From Volvox africanus (Eukaryota > Chlorophyta > Chlorophyceae > Chlamydomonadales > Volvocaceae), in assembly GCA_030268105.1 (NCBI GenBank), contig BSDZ01000022.1, positions 1,777,001 to 1,841,000 on the forward strand: DNA of 64,000 bases. Direction: 5' to 3'. The notes below the pieces were generated by a model that saw only the letters and a list, made by a program, of their open reading frames with translations, did not search any database and was not told where the DNA came from. Of this stretch, positions 30,743-40,447 are shown one piece after another (the stretch's first letter is position 1; every line of letters starts with the position of its first letter). The position numbers and the translations under genes are program-made.

Positions 30743-31372
30743 TTTCGGCTGAGGTACAAACGGCGGCATTAGAGGGCAATCCTTCGTAGAATGGCTCTCC
30801 GCACACCGTAGACAAACGTTGGCCAATTTTCGACGCTCGAATTCGGAACGATTGCAATTCCATTTTGGCATAAATGTGTCGTCCGTACGAGTACGCTTCG
30901 CGTTGGGGTCGGAACGCTGTGCGGCTGCCGACGACGGCGCACCACCACGCTTCCTGTTCCTAGCTGGGTCCGAGCTCGGACCTGCCCCTCCTGTACCACG
31001 GACACCCGAGCTAGCGCCCCCGCGCGCCTTGCGTTGCCCGTTGCTGCGTCGCGTCGCGGCAGTAGGCGTGGGGCGGGTCGCGCCGAGGTCCTGGTCGAGA
31101 GCCACAGCTTCCCCAAGCGGATCCTCAGGGATGTCATCATGCCCTCGAGCTTGAGGTAATGGCAGAACCCTTGGTCCAGCAGTGTTGTCCATATTCGTGT
31201 TCACTGCTGAATGCGGCACAATTAAGTGAGCAGGGGTCTGAAGGAAAAGGGGCTCTTGAGTGGCTCGCGCGCCAACAGTCTCAAGACCTCTATCCGGCGC
31301 TCTAGCAGCTACAACGAAATCGGGTTGGCTAGCTAGGCTAGTGTGCGGCGTATCGTCGTGTTCCGCGGACAT
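30740..31372 (-). CDS. gag: B Gag, internally deleted (210 aa)
   Basis: The N-terminal about 90 residues and the C-terminal basic region with zinc knuckle CLRCAESHSTKDC are kept, but about 200 residues covering the capsid core of A1 Gag are missing. The junction (HDDIPE joined to DPLGEAVAL) is in frame; comparison with A1 shows a 3-bp CCT microhomology at the breakpoints. It ends in UAG like A1. It cannot build a normal capsid alone, so Gag from another copy would be needed. Confidence 0.88.
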   Translation of the reverse strand: MSAEHDDTPHTSLASQPDFVVAARAPDRGLETVGARATQEPLFLQTPAHLIVPHSAVNTNMDNTAGPRVLPLPQARGHDDIPEDPLGEAVALDQDLGATRPTPTAATRRSNGQRKARGGASSGVRGTGGAGPSSDPARNRKRGGAPSSAAAQRSDPNAKRTRTDDTFMPKWNCNRSEFERRKLANVCLRCAESHSTKDCPLMPPFVPQPK

Positions 31373-31838
31373 GGAGCACGAAACGATACCCTAGTTTTGC
31401 GTAATAGAAGCCGACTTCTATCGCAAAGGCAAGAGTACAAAGCGATTCGGTGAGCCTACCGACAGTACTCTTGAGAAGATTCAGCAAACTCAGCAAGTAA
31501 TTGCCCAGCTGAGTCCTGATCTCCGTAGTTTGGGCAATGAGAGTCGCCAACTGGTCCGGACGAACGCCGGTCTCAGTCGCCGCGGCAAGCAATGCCGGTG
31601 CACTGAGATTACCTGCGACTCAGAGCGTACACTTACACAACAAGTGCAGCAATCTAAACAAAAGCAGTTAAACAATTACAAACCGGAAGCGGCGGCGTCC
31701 AAAACGGCGCGGCCTAAGTCTTCGGCAAAAGTATCTAGCGGTCCTCGTGGTTCGTCGCTGGAACTCGCCATAGAAAGAACCTACTTCCGATTAGACAAAG
31801 AGAGACAGTTAGGCAACGAACCTGTCTCGATACCAAAT
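31373..31838 (-). other. B leader with primer binding site
   Basis: About 466 nt between gag and the 5' LTR. The primer site TGGTATCGAGAC lies at 31824-31835. The segment 31727-31820 is what remains duplicated in the A1 tandem array. Confidence 0.75.
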
Positions 31839-32663
31839 TGTTGTACCTCTCGTTCGCGTTTGCTCATGAGTATCTGCACGTCTGGAGACTATCGACGCCG
31901 ATGCGCGAGCACTTGCAAGTACAGCAAGGCAAGCGAGAGCAAACAGAGACAGCGGAAGACTTCAAGACGAAGAGAGATATAACTTACGGTCTTACAGGTC
32001 GGAATGATGCAATGGACGAAATCGCCGTCAGCGCCGGAAGCAAGCAATCATCACGCGGCGGTGATTAGCGAAGTTCAGGCTTTAGCTCGGGCTAAGTAGA
32101 ATATCGTATAGTAATAGTAATGTAGAACACACAAGTGTTCTCCGGTATCGAATGTCTTGTCTAGCTTAGCCGTCCTCGCATCTGTTATACTCGCAGCATC
32201 GCAGTGCCGTACGATTCACATTAGGAGGCCGATCCTAGATGTGACAACCCTACTGCGTCCAGGCGATGTCTACGCATAATAACGTGTAAGCCTTTCCGGC
32301 ATTCGCATGATGCAAGGGTCCGGATAACGATATCCGGTTGCAGGGCATGCATCGCGACGAGTGCGGCGCTCTCAACGTGTGCTTTAATGAAGTAATATTA
32401 TATCAGATAATATTACTTATCGTTTCGTAGCACGAGCATAATGCGCACTTCAATGATTAGGTCATTCATGCATGCTAGGCGGATTTGCCATGGTGCGATG
32501 TCGCGATGGATAATGACAACATGCCAGATGCATATATAAATGTATGCGAATACATTTATATCATGCAGATTCATTCATATGTAATGCGTTCATCACAAAA
32601 GCACTTCGACTCATAGGATCGCGTCGACCTACGCGTCGACGGGAAATGAACCGTAGCACAACA
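31839..32663 (-). repeat. B 5' LTR (825 bp)
   Basis: The partner of 25794-26618, same length and no difference seen by eye. AATGC follows. Confidence 0.95.
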
Positions 32664-32850
32664 AATGCAGCAGCTAGTTGTCTAGGATTACAAACCAGAA
32701 GCGGTGGTGTCCAGGACGGCGTGGCCAAGATCCTCAGCAAAGGTGTCTAAAGGACTGCGGCGATTGTCGTCGTCGCTCGCCATCACGAGAACCTACTTCC
32801 GATAAGGGACAACGAGGCAGTCGTGACTTTACCCGTCTCGATACCAAATT
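32664..32850 (-). other. D leader remainder with primer site
   Basis: It resumes the D leader after B, starting with the second AATGC. The primer site is at 32835-32846 (TGGTATCGAGAC). Confidence 0.72.
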
Positions 32851-33665
32851 TGTTGTATCCTTCCTTCTTCAACCATGCACTGAATCTGCACGTCTGAGTG
32901 TTAGCTACTCGTGGATTGTGCTTACGAACAGCAAGGCGATTCAATGTGAGTAATGTGACAGTGGAAGACTCATCAACAAGGAAAGATTCAACTTACAATG
33001 ATCTTCGATTGCAGAACAGAAGTCTGCCATCAGACCCTGCGGGCAGCGTTCATCATCCGGCTGGAAATGGTATGCTGGAATGGCTCATGCTGAATATAAA
33101 TAAGTAAAGCGTATGTATGAGAGTTAGATTGAGTTAACCTCGTGGGTACTTAATCCAAAGTAGCATCAAGCCGACTTCAGTCTCTAGGCGGCCGTCCTCG
33201 CACCTATCACGCTCGCGATACCGATGTGCAGTACAGGTCTCACTGGATTCCGATCTCAAAAGTGAGTACTATCAAAGCACTGTTTTAAATATCTCGTAAT
33301 CCGTGATATTAGTGGATGCAACGTATGCAATATGTGAAGGTCCAAATATCGATATTCGGTTGCCGACCCAACCATCGTGATCATCGCGTTCCCGCATACA
33401 CGTGTGGTCTATGATACGAATGAGGTAATAATATTTGAAATATTATTACGTGATATATTATGCCAATAGTGGGTTCTCGCACTGGTATCAGCCTCGAGTC
33501 AAACATGTTGACCGACAGCGCGATGTCATGAGTGATAATGTAGCGTGCTATATTAGCTAGATATATTCGAATATATCATGCTAAAATACTTATATCATGC
33601 TCAGTAGTGTTCGGATGGATTGCAGCCTACTTCGGCATAAACGGTGATCGAACCGGCGTACAACA
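32851..33665 (-). repeat. D 5' LTR (815 bp)
   Basis: TGTTGTATCCTTCC...GGCGTACAACA. It is a different LTR family from A/B but with the same layout of short palindromes (GTAATAATATTTGAAATATT near 33426-33450; CAAATATCGATATTCGG near 33344-33361). Confidence 0.85.
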
Positions 33666-35053
33666 CTACGCAAATGAAACGATCTTTGGTTGCGGGTGGA
33701 CGGCTCAGTGACGCAAATCGTCATGCTGAACAACGATGCCCTATGCTACAATATTCTTGCTCGGTTCCACGAGGACCCATTAGCAGGACATCCGGGAAGC
33801 ATGCGATTGGCTGAATCAGTGCGACACTTGTTCTGGTGGCCTCGCGTGGTGAAGGATGCGGAAACCTTCGTGCAAGGTGCAGTTTGTGCCAGTGCAATAA
33901 AGCACTATCCGGTAAGGGCCAGGGGTTGTTACAACCATTGCCTGTACCAGATGCCCCTTGGGAAAGTGTTTCAATGGACTTTGTGGTCGCGCTGCCCAAA
34001 ACTGAGGGGGGATACAGCTCGGTGTTCGTTATGGTCGACTGTTTGACCAAAATGGTTCACTTAGCCCCCTGCACCTCGTCTTGCACCGCTGAGCAAACAG
34101 CACAATTATTTTTCGATAATGTGGTTCGATTGCATGGCATTCCTAAAAATGTGATATCGGACTGTGGTGGCCAATTCACGTCTAAGTTTTTGGAAGTGCT
34201 ATGTTAACTCGTCGGTATGTGTGTTCATCTGAGCACAGCATATCATCCACAATCCGATGGGCAAACCGAACGCACAAATCGCATGTTGGGCGATATACTA
34301 CGGGACACACACCCCTCGTCTGGGATACATTCCTGACTTCGGCAGAATTTGCACTAAACAACACTGTTAACTGCTCTACAGGTCAAAGCCCTTTCTTTCT
34401 GAATTACGGATTTCATCCCTCGCTACCCGTGTGGTGAGAGTTGGAAGTGAATATCCCTGCGGCTAAAACCTTTGCCAAGTCGTTTCTATCCCACATGACA
34501 GACGCAAAGGCATGCTTGGATGCAGCACAACAACGGACGACGGACTACTACAATAAATCCAAATGAGATGTAACATTTTCGGTGGGACAAATCATTTTAT
34601 TGAGCACTAAGAACTTACATTCGCTTGCTAACGGTTCCCAAAAACTGTTACCTCACTGGATCAGTCCATATCCCGTTGTACGCATGGTAGGAAATGTAGC
34701 TGTGGAGCTCTCCCTACCCTCTGACATGAATATTCACCCCATGTTTCATGTCTCTCTCATTTGCCCCTATCGTGGCACGGCACCTGTTACAAATGACACC
34801 AACACCCCTGCAGTAATGGACCCCGGTCCCGAGACCTGGATCGCAGGCAAGCAAAAGGTGTACGACGTGGAATGGATACTGGATTATCAGGCTCAACACA
34901 TAGGTCAACATCGATGCAGGCGGACGGTACACGAGTACCTGGTCAAGTGGACTATTCTAGCGAGCATAACTCTTGGGAGCCGACGCACAATTTTTCGCCA
35001 GATATGAAGCCCTTACTAGAGGAAGCTTGTGTGCATGCTACTCAGACCCAATG
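33666..35053 (+). pseudogene. E integrase and chromodomain, decayed
   Basis: Homologous to element B integrase from its LRKQN region to the C-terminal ATQTQ. Recognisable pieces: CASAIKHYPVRA-type zinc region in a shifted frame, [15 protein letters not shown] and HLAPCTSS (33836-34207), ISDCGGQF with Arg-to-Cys change, HSISSTIRWANRTHKS-type broken PQTDGQ region, NYGFHPSLPVW then a stop, and the chromodomain HEYLVKWT followed by a frame change and EHNSWEPTHNF. At least five frameshifts or stops make it non-functional. Confidence 0.85.
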
Positions 35054-35098
35054 ATCTCTGCAGTCAATGCTGTACGATGCAGCGAGGACGCTGCATAT

Positions 35099-35113
35099 GG
35101 GAGGGGGGATAAT
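35099..35113 (+). other. E polypurine tract
   Basis: GGGAGGGGGGATAAT directly precedes the LTR start TGTTGTACG, the same tract as in B. Confidence 0.75.
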
Positions 35114-35351
35114 TGTTGTACGCCGGTTCGATCACCGCCCATTCCGAAGTAGGCCTGTGTCTATCAAAGCATGAGCAAACATGATATGAGCATACTAGCA
35201 TGATATATTCGTGTATATCTAGCTAAATTGGCATTCCGCATCATCATTCGTAACATTGCGCTGTCGGTCAACATGTTTGACTTGAGACCCACATTGAAGC
35301 ATGACATCCTGATGGCATAATACATTAAGTAATAATACTTCAATTATTATT
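35114..35351 (+). repeat. E 3' LTR, first part
   Basis: Reverse complement of the D LTR end; runs to the copia C2 target site ATACC (35352-35356) and resumes at 39879. Confidence 0.8.
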
Positions 35352-35356
35352 ATACC

Positions 35357-35518
35357 TGTTGGAATTTGACTTTACGAGTTCGGTCAGACTTGCCTTTATG
35401 ATGTTTTTGGTTAGAAGTCGTTTGTGTACGACTGACTATATCGGTCTCTTGTTCCTTGCCTTGAGAGCCTAGAATCTCTTGTAACATGTAAGCGATAATA
35501 CACACGAAAAGTCCAATA
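35357..35518 (+). repeat. C2 5' LTR (162 bp)
   Basis: TGTTGGAATTTGACTTTACG to AGTCCAATA, followed at once by the primer site. Confidence 0.92.
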
Positions 35519-35532
35519 GGTTATGAGCCCCG
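35519..35532 (+). other. C2 primer binding site, tRNA-Met anticodon-arm type
   Basis: GGTTATGAGCCCCG, identical to the C1 site; complementary to a CAU-containing anticodon arm. Confidence 0.78.
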
Positions 35533-35607
35533 CGCAACGGCGCGTCTAGGTGAATCCTGATTATCCAAAAAGTCGGCCGCACGAGGTGGTAGCGACGATA
35601 GGACAGG

Positions 35608-38600
35608 ATGGGCAAGGACGAGGATACCACGAAGGTATTCTTCGGTCGCGATGACTACGTTACGGTGACCCAAGTTGTGAACGCACACTTGGAGAGGAAG
35701 CTCATCGATGACACGATCAGCGACGACGAGGATGTCCTCGCTGCGATCAAGCCAAACGACGACAAATTGGCTCGCGGCACCATCAAGAAATACATTTTAC
35801 CAGAAGATTTGCTACAGTTTGCGGGCAACACAACGGCACGAGATTTGTGGGTGGCGCTGGCGAAGAAGCACATTCCCAACGTCCGCAATTTCAGGATGCA
35901 AATCCAACAACAGCTTAAGGATTTTGAGATGTTGTCAGGAGAAAGTATTGACGATTATTTCCGCCGCTTTTATAAAATTGGCTACAAGGCCAGCCTTATT
36001 TCGATGAAGATTGAGCCTGAGGATGCGTTACTCCACCTTATCCGCGGCTTGTCATCGGACTACGACGGAGTCAAGTCCGTGCTACGCCACATGGAGAGCA
36101 TCGAAAGCGTGGACCAGCTGCAGGATATGCTCAAGACCGAAGAGGGCGAGCTAAGGCTTCAGCGTAACAAGGCTCGCAAGGTGTCCCTGATGTCCCTCTC
36201 CCGTACCCATGATGGAGCCCGAGTGGGGCCCAGCCAGGGCGCTGGAGCAGGCAACGCCGACGGAGGCAGGAGTAGGAAGGCGTGCCTCTACTGCAATAAG
36301 GAGGGGCATTTCATCGCAGAATGCAGGAAGAAGGCAAATGATGAGCAGCGGGGGATTTGGAGGCCGGCGTTGAAGGGATTGCGGCAGAAGCCCCGAAACC
36401 CGCCGGCATTAGCAGCTCCACCGCCGGCGCCGCCTCCAGTGGCGGCCGCGGCCCAACCCCCAGCCGCCGCACAGGCAGCGGCTCCCCCACGGCCAGCACA
36501 AGGCCAACGGAGACAGCTGATCGCCCGGGTATACTCTTCCCAGCAGGACGACTGGGAGCGGGAGTTGTGGCTGTTCGACACTGGAGCAGAAGTCCATGTC
36601 ACTGGAGACAAGGACAAGCTCCGGAACTATCAGCATTGTGGTTCAGATTGTAAAGTGTGGTTAAAAACAGCGAATGGAAGCGTGGTACGCCCGGAGGGCC
36701 ATGGGCGGGTCATGTTCCGCTCCTCTTGTTTTGAGACAGATGTCGAGGTAGACGTGTACCATGCACCGGGGATCATGGGTCATATTCTGTCTTTGAAGGC
36801 GTTAGAGGGCAGTTTTGGACCGAATGTGGTTCCCCAGTTCTCAGGGGTCTTGCCACACGTGGAGATTGGTGGGGCACCCGCGATTGAGTTGGAGAAGATC
36901 GATGGGTTGTTCTATGCTGAGGACTCCAGCTACGACAGCTGGATGGGTCGGTATGGGTCCGACAGGTGCTTAAGTGGTAAGAAGGTCCGTGAGGAATTGA
37001 GGAAGGTCAAGCTTGCCATCACGAAGCAGGATTCCAATCTTGGCGTTCTTTGGCATAAACGGTACGGACATTTGGGTTTTGACGCCCTGGCCAAGGTGGC
37101 CAGCAGTGATATGGTCACGGGTTTCGGTGCAAGTGTGGATGATGTGGTGGCTGCGAAGGGGCAGTTCTGTAAGCCCTGCGCCGAGGGCAAGCAGACACGG
37201 CAGCCGCACCCATCAACCGGCAATGTTAAGAGTAAGAGGCTCGATTTGGTGCATATGGACCTTTGCGGTCCATTGCCAGTGAAGTCGTGGAATAATGCGA
37301 AGCATTGGGTCACGTTCTACGATGATTGCACGAAGTTTTCGGAGGTGCGGTGTATCACTGACAAGACCGTGGTTCCTGAGACGGTGAAGAAGGTGATAAA
37401 GTTGTGGGAGCGGCAGACTGGCGACAAGGTCCGCCGCATCCACACTGACCGTGGCTTAGAGTACGTAAATGAAGAACTGGCTAGCACTTTGCGGAACATG
37501 GGCATTTTCCATGAGAAGACGGTGCCGTACACACCACAGCAGAATGGCGCCGGGGAGCGTTTGAATCGCACTCTGGAGGAGTGTGTGCGCACCATGTTGG
37601 CCGATTCAGGTTTGCCGCAGGAAATGTGGAGTGAGGCTGTTATTACGGCCAATACTCTTCGCAACGTATCTCCCACGAAGGGCAGCAATCTCACGCCTTG
37701 GGAGCGGTTCATTGGTGAAAAACCGGACGTGTCGAAGTTGAGGGTTTTTGGCTGCCCTGCATACGTCATGATTCCTAAGCAGCAGCGCCATAAGCTGGAT
37801 CCCGTGAGCGTGCCGGGCCAGTTTGTGGGTTACGCACCAGGCATGAGTGCATGGCGGGTGTGGATACCGAAGGATAGGCGTGTCCGCATCAGTTGTGATG
37901 TTAAGTTTGATGAGTGGGGCGTTCGTGGGAGCATGGAGTTCGACGTCTCAGAATCGGAGGAGGAGGATGTCTCTGGGTCCGATCCCGAGGCTGATGAGGG
38001 CAACAAAATACAGGAGTCGCCGCCGGAGCAACCCCCGGAACCAGCACCCCAACCGGAACCGGAGTTAGACGTTCCAATTGCATTATGTAAATCGCAGCGT
38101 CAAAATACCAAGTACGCTAAGTCGATTTTAGGGGTAAACGTGGATATCCCCGCTACGTATGAAGAAGCAATTGCATCACCCTTGGTTGATTTCTGGATTG
38201 AGGCGATGGAGGAGGAGTTTGCTTCGCTGCAGGAAAAGGGCACCTGGTCGCTGGTTGAGAAGCCGGCGGACAAGCGAGCCCTAGGCGTTAAGTGGGTTTA
38301 CTCAGTGAAGTTGGATAAGCATGGGGTCGTTGAGCGTTTCAAGGCGCGCCTCGTGGTGAAAGGATTCATGCAGCGTGAAGGTGTGGACTTTGAAGAGGTC
38401 TTTGCACCAGTTAGCAAGCATTCCACTCTGCGTGTTTTCTTAGCCATGGTAGCTGCGGACGACATGGAGCTACACCAGCTTGATGTGAAAACGGCTTTCC
38501 TAAATGGAGACCTGGAGGAGGAAATCTACACCGTGCAGCCCCCAGGCTTTGAGAGTGGTGGTCCAGGCCTCGTCTGTCGTTTGCACAAAGCGTTCTACGG

Positions 38601-39700
38601 CTTGCGCCAGGCCTCGCGCGCCTGGAACAAGACCTTGCATGAGAAGTTGATTCAGATGGGTTTTGAGGTGTCCAATGCGGACCCAAGCCTATACATACGT
38701 CGTGATCTAGATGGTCAGATATGCACGTACTTGTTAGTGTACGTAGATGACGTATTAATTGCATCTCACGATGAGCAGACCGTTTTGGAGGTGAAAGAGG
38801 AGATCAAGCAGTTGTATGAATGCCGTGACATGGGGGAAGCGGAGGTGTTTTTTGGGTTTAGTCATCAAGCGGGACCGTGAGACCCGCACCCTCACAGTGT
38901 CGCAGGAGCACATGATCCATGAGCTGATCGAGCGGTATGGCATGGTTAAAGCAGATCCAAGATCCATTCCCATGAGCCCGGGGACGATCCTGATGCGGGC
39001 TGCTGACGGGGAAGTTTTGGATCGCTCGCAATATCCGTACATTGAGCTGGTAGGCAGCTTGATGTACATCACAAATTGCACCCGGCCTGACATTGCACAA
39101 GCCGTGGGAGTCCTCACACGCCACATGTCAGCACCCACTGAGCAGCACTGGAGAGCTGCGAAGGCAGTAGTTCGCTTCTTGCTGGCAACACCTCAGTGCG
39201 GCATCGTTTTTGGGGGCGAACGTGTTGAAGAAGGTTTAATTGGTTATACAGATTCAGATTATGCAGGATGCATTGAGAGCCGCAAGTCAACTGGTGGTTA
39301 CGTTTTCACTTTGCATGGAGGCTCAGTGAGTTGGTCGAGCAGGCTACAGCGTACAGTTACGAGTTCGACCATGGAAGCGGAATACGTGGCGGCATCGGAG
39401 GCTACCAAGGAGGCACTCTGGCTACGTCTTCTGCTCTCGGAGTTGGGTTACTCGTTACGTCCGACCACCATCAACTGTGATAGCCAGTCAGCGATTAAGA
39501 TCACGATGAACCCAGTAATTTCAGGAAAATCAAAGCACATTGCTGTGCGATATCACATGGTTTGTGAGCAAGTGGCGTGTGGAGCGGTGGTCATGGAGGA
39601 CTGTCGCAGCGACGACATGGTGGCGGATATCTTGACGAAGCCGCTGCCGTTGGAGAAGTTTGCAAAGCACCAGAAGAGCATGGGCGTGTGCAAGATCTGA
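35608..39700 (+). pseudogene. C2 Gag-Pol polyprotein with one frameshift
   Basis: The start ATG (35608) opens with MGKDEDTTKVFF. Domains: Gag; zinc knuckle CLYCNKEGHFIAEC (about 226-239); an Ala/Pro-rich linker; protease FDTGAE (about 326); integrase with HHCC finger, HMDLCGP, HTDRGLEY and NGAGERLNRT; reverse transcriptase with FKARLVVKGFMQ, LDVKTAFLNG and VYVDDVLIA. The frame breaks at a run of six T (38848-38853); removing one T would join it to the 38816-39700 frame with RNase H (TDSDYAGC, EAEYVA). The break lies inside the RT domain, so it is a mutation and not programmed recoding. Confidence 0.9.
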
Positions 39701-39711
39701 CCGCGTGGGAG

Positions 39712-39873
39712 TGTTGGAATTTGGCTTTACGAGTTCGGTCAGACTTGCCTTTATGATGTTTTTGGTTAGAAGTCATTTGTGTACGACTGACTATATCGGT
39801 CTCTTGTTCCTTGCCTTGAGAGCCTAGAATCTCTTGTAACATGTAAGCGATAATACACACGAAAAGTCCAATA
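39712..39873 (+). repeat. C2 3' LTR (162 bp)
   Basis: Preceded by GCGTGGGAG as a short purine tract; ATACC follows. Confidence 0.92.
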
Positions 39874-39878
39874 ATACC

Positions 39879-40447
39879 ATTTGTATCATGAGCCAGTTGT
39901 CTATGCGGAAATGCGATGATTGCGATGGTTGGTTGGCAACAGAATATCGATATTCAGACCTTTGCATCTTGCATATGTTGCATCCATTAATATCACGAAT
40001 TATGCGATATTTAGGAGAGTGATCTGATAGTACTCACACTTAGGATCGGGATCCAGTGTGATTTGTACTGCACATTGGTATCACAAGCGTGATAGGTGTG
40101 AGGACGGCCGCCTAGAGACCCAAGTTGGCTTGATGCTACTTTGGATAAGTACTCACGTACTTTACTCAATCTAATTTCCATACATACGTTATACTCATTT
40201 ATTCTCAGCCTGAGCTATTTCAGCATATCATCTTCAGCCGTATGATGAATGCTACCCGCGGGGTCTGATGGCAAACTGCAATCTGTAATCGAGGATCATT
40301 GTAAGTTGAATCTTTCCTTGTCCTAAAGTCTTCCGCTGTCACGTTACTCGCACTGAAGTACCTTGTTGTTCGTAAGCACAAAAGCATTTGTAGCTAATAT
40401 CCAGACGTGCAGATTCAGTGCATGATTGAAGAAGGAAGGATACAACA
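39879..40447 (+). repeat. E 3' LTR, second part
   Basis: Continues the E LTR after C2 and ends GGAAGGATACAACA, the complement of the D LTR start. Confidence 0.8.

Larger units (their letters stand above)
25794..32663 (-). mobile_element. Complete Ty3/gypsy chromovirus B (6870 bp), very young, gag-deleted
   Basis: Two 825-bp LTRs (25794-26618 and 31839-32663), identical by eye, with TGTTG...CAACA ends, target duplication AATGC, primer site, purine tract, an open pol and an in-frame but internally deleted gag. It lies inside the leader of D. LTR identity means very recent insertion. Confidence 0.95.
24328..33665 (-). mobile_element. Ty3/gypsy element D (gag, leader, 5' LTR), split by B
   Basis: The minus-strand element keeps its 5' LTR (32851-33665), primer site, leader and most of gag; everything 3' of gag was lost at the junction with F. 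Element B inserted in its leader (AATGC at 25789-25793 and 32664-32668). Its LTR family is the one seen in E and in the solo LTR at 41200. Confidence 0.82.
35357..39873 (+). mobile_element. Ty1/copia element C2, 4517 bp
   Basis: LTRs of 162 bp (35357-35518 and 39712-39873) flanked by ATACC (35352-35356 and 39874-39878). LTR ends are TGTTGGA...TCCAATA, again TG...TA. Two LTR differences are visible (TTTGACTT/TTTGGCTT; AAGTCGTT/AAGTCATT). It inserted into the 3' LTR of E. Confidence 0.94.
33666..40447 (+). mobile_element. Ty3/gypsy element E, 5'-truncated, plus strand
   Basis: It keeps the integrase-chromodomain end of pol, a purine tract and a 3' LTR of the D family, the LTR being split by copia C2. 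The left edge is the D LTR, so D probably inserted into E. The right edge (40447, TACAACA) lies against integrase of G. Confidence 0.82.

Noticed and set aside
38848..38853. T6 run in C2 as programmed frameshift
   Set aside because: It lies inside the RT domain and C1 has no shift there, so a mutation is simpler.
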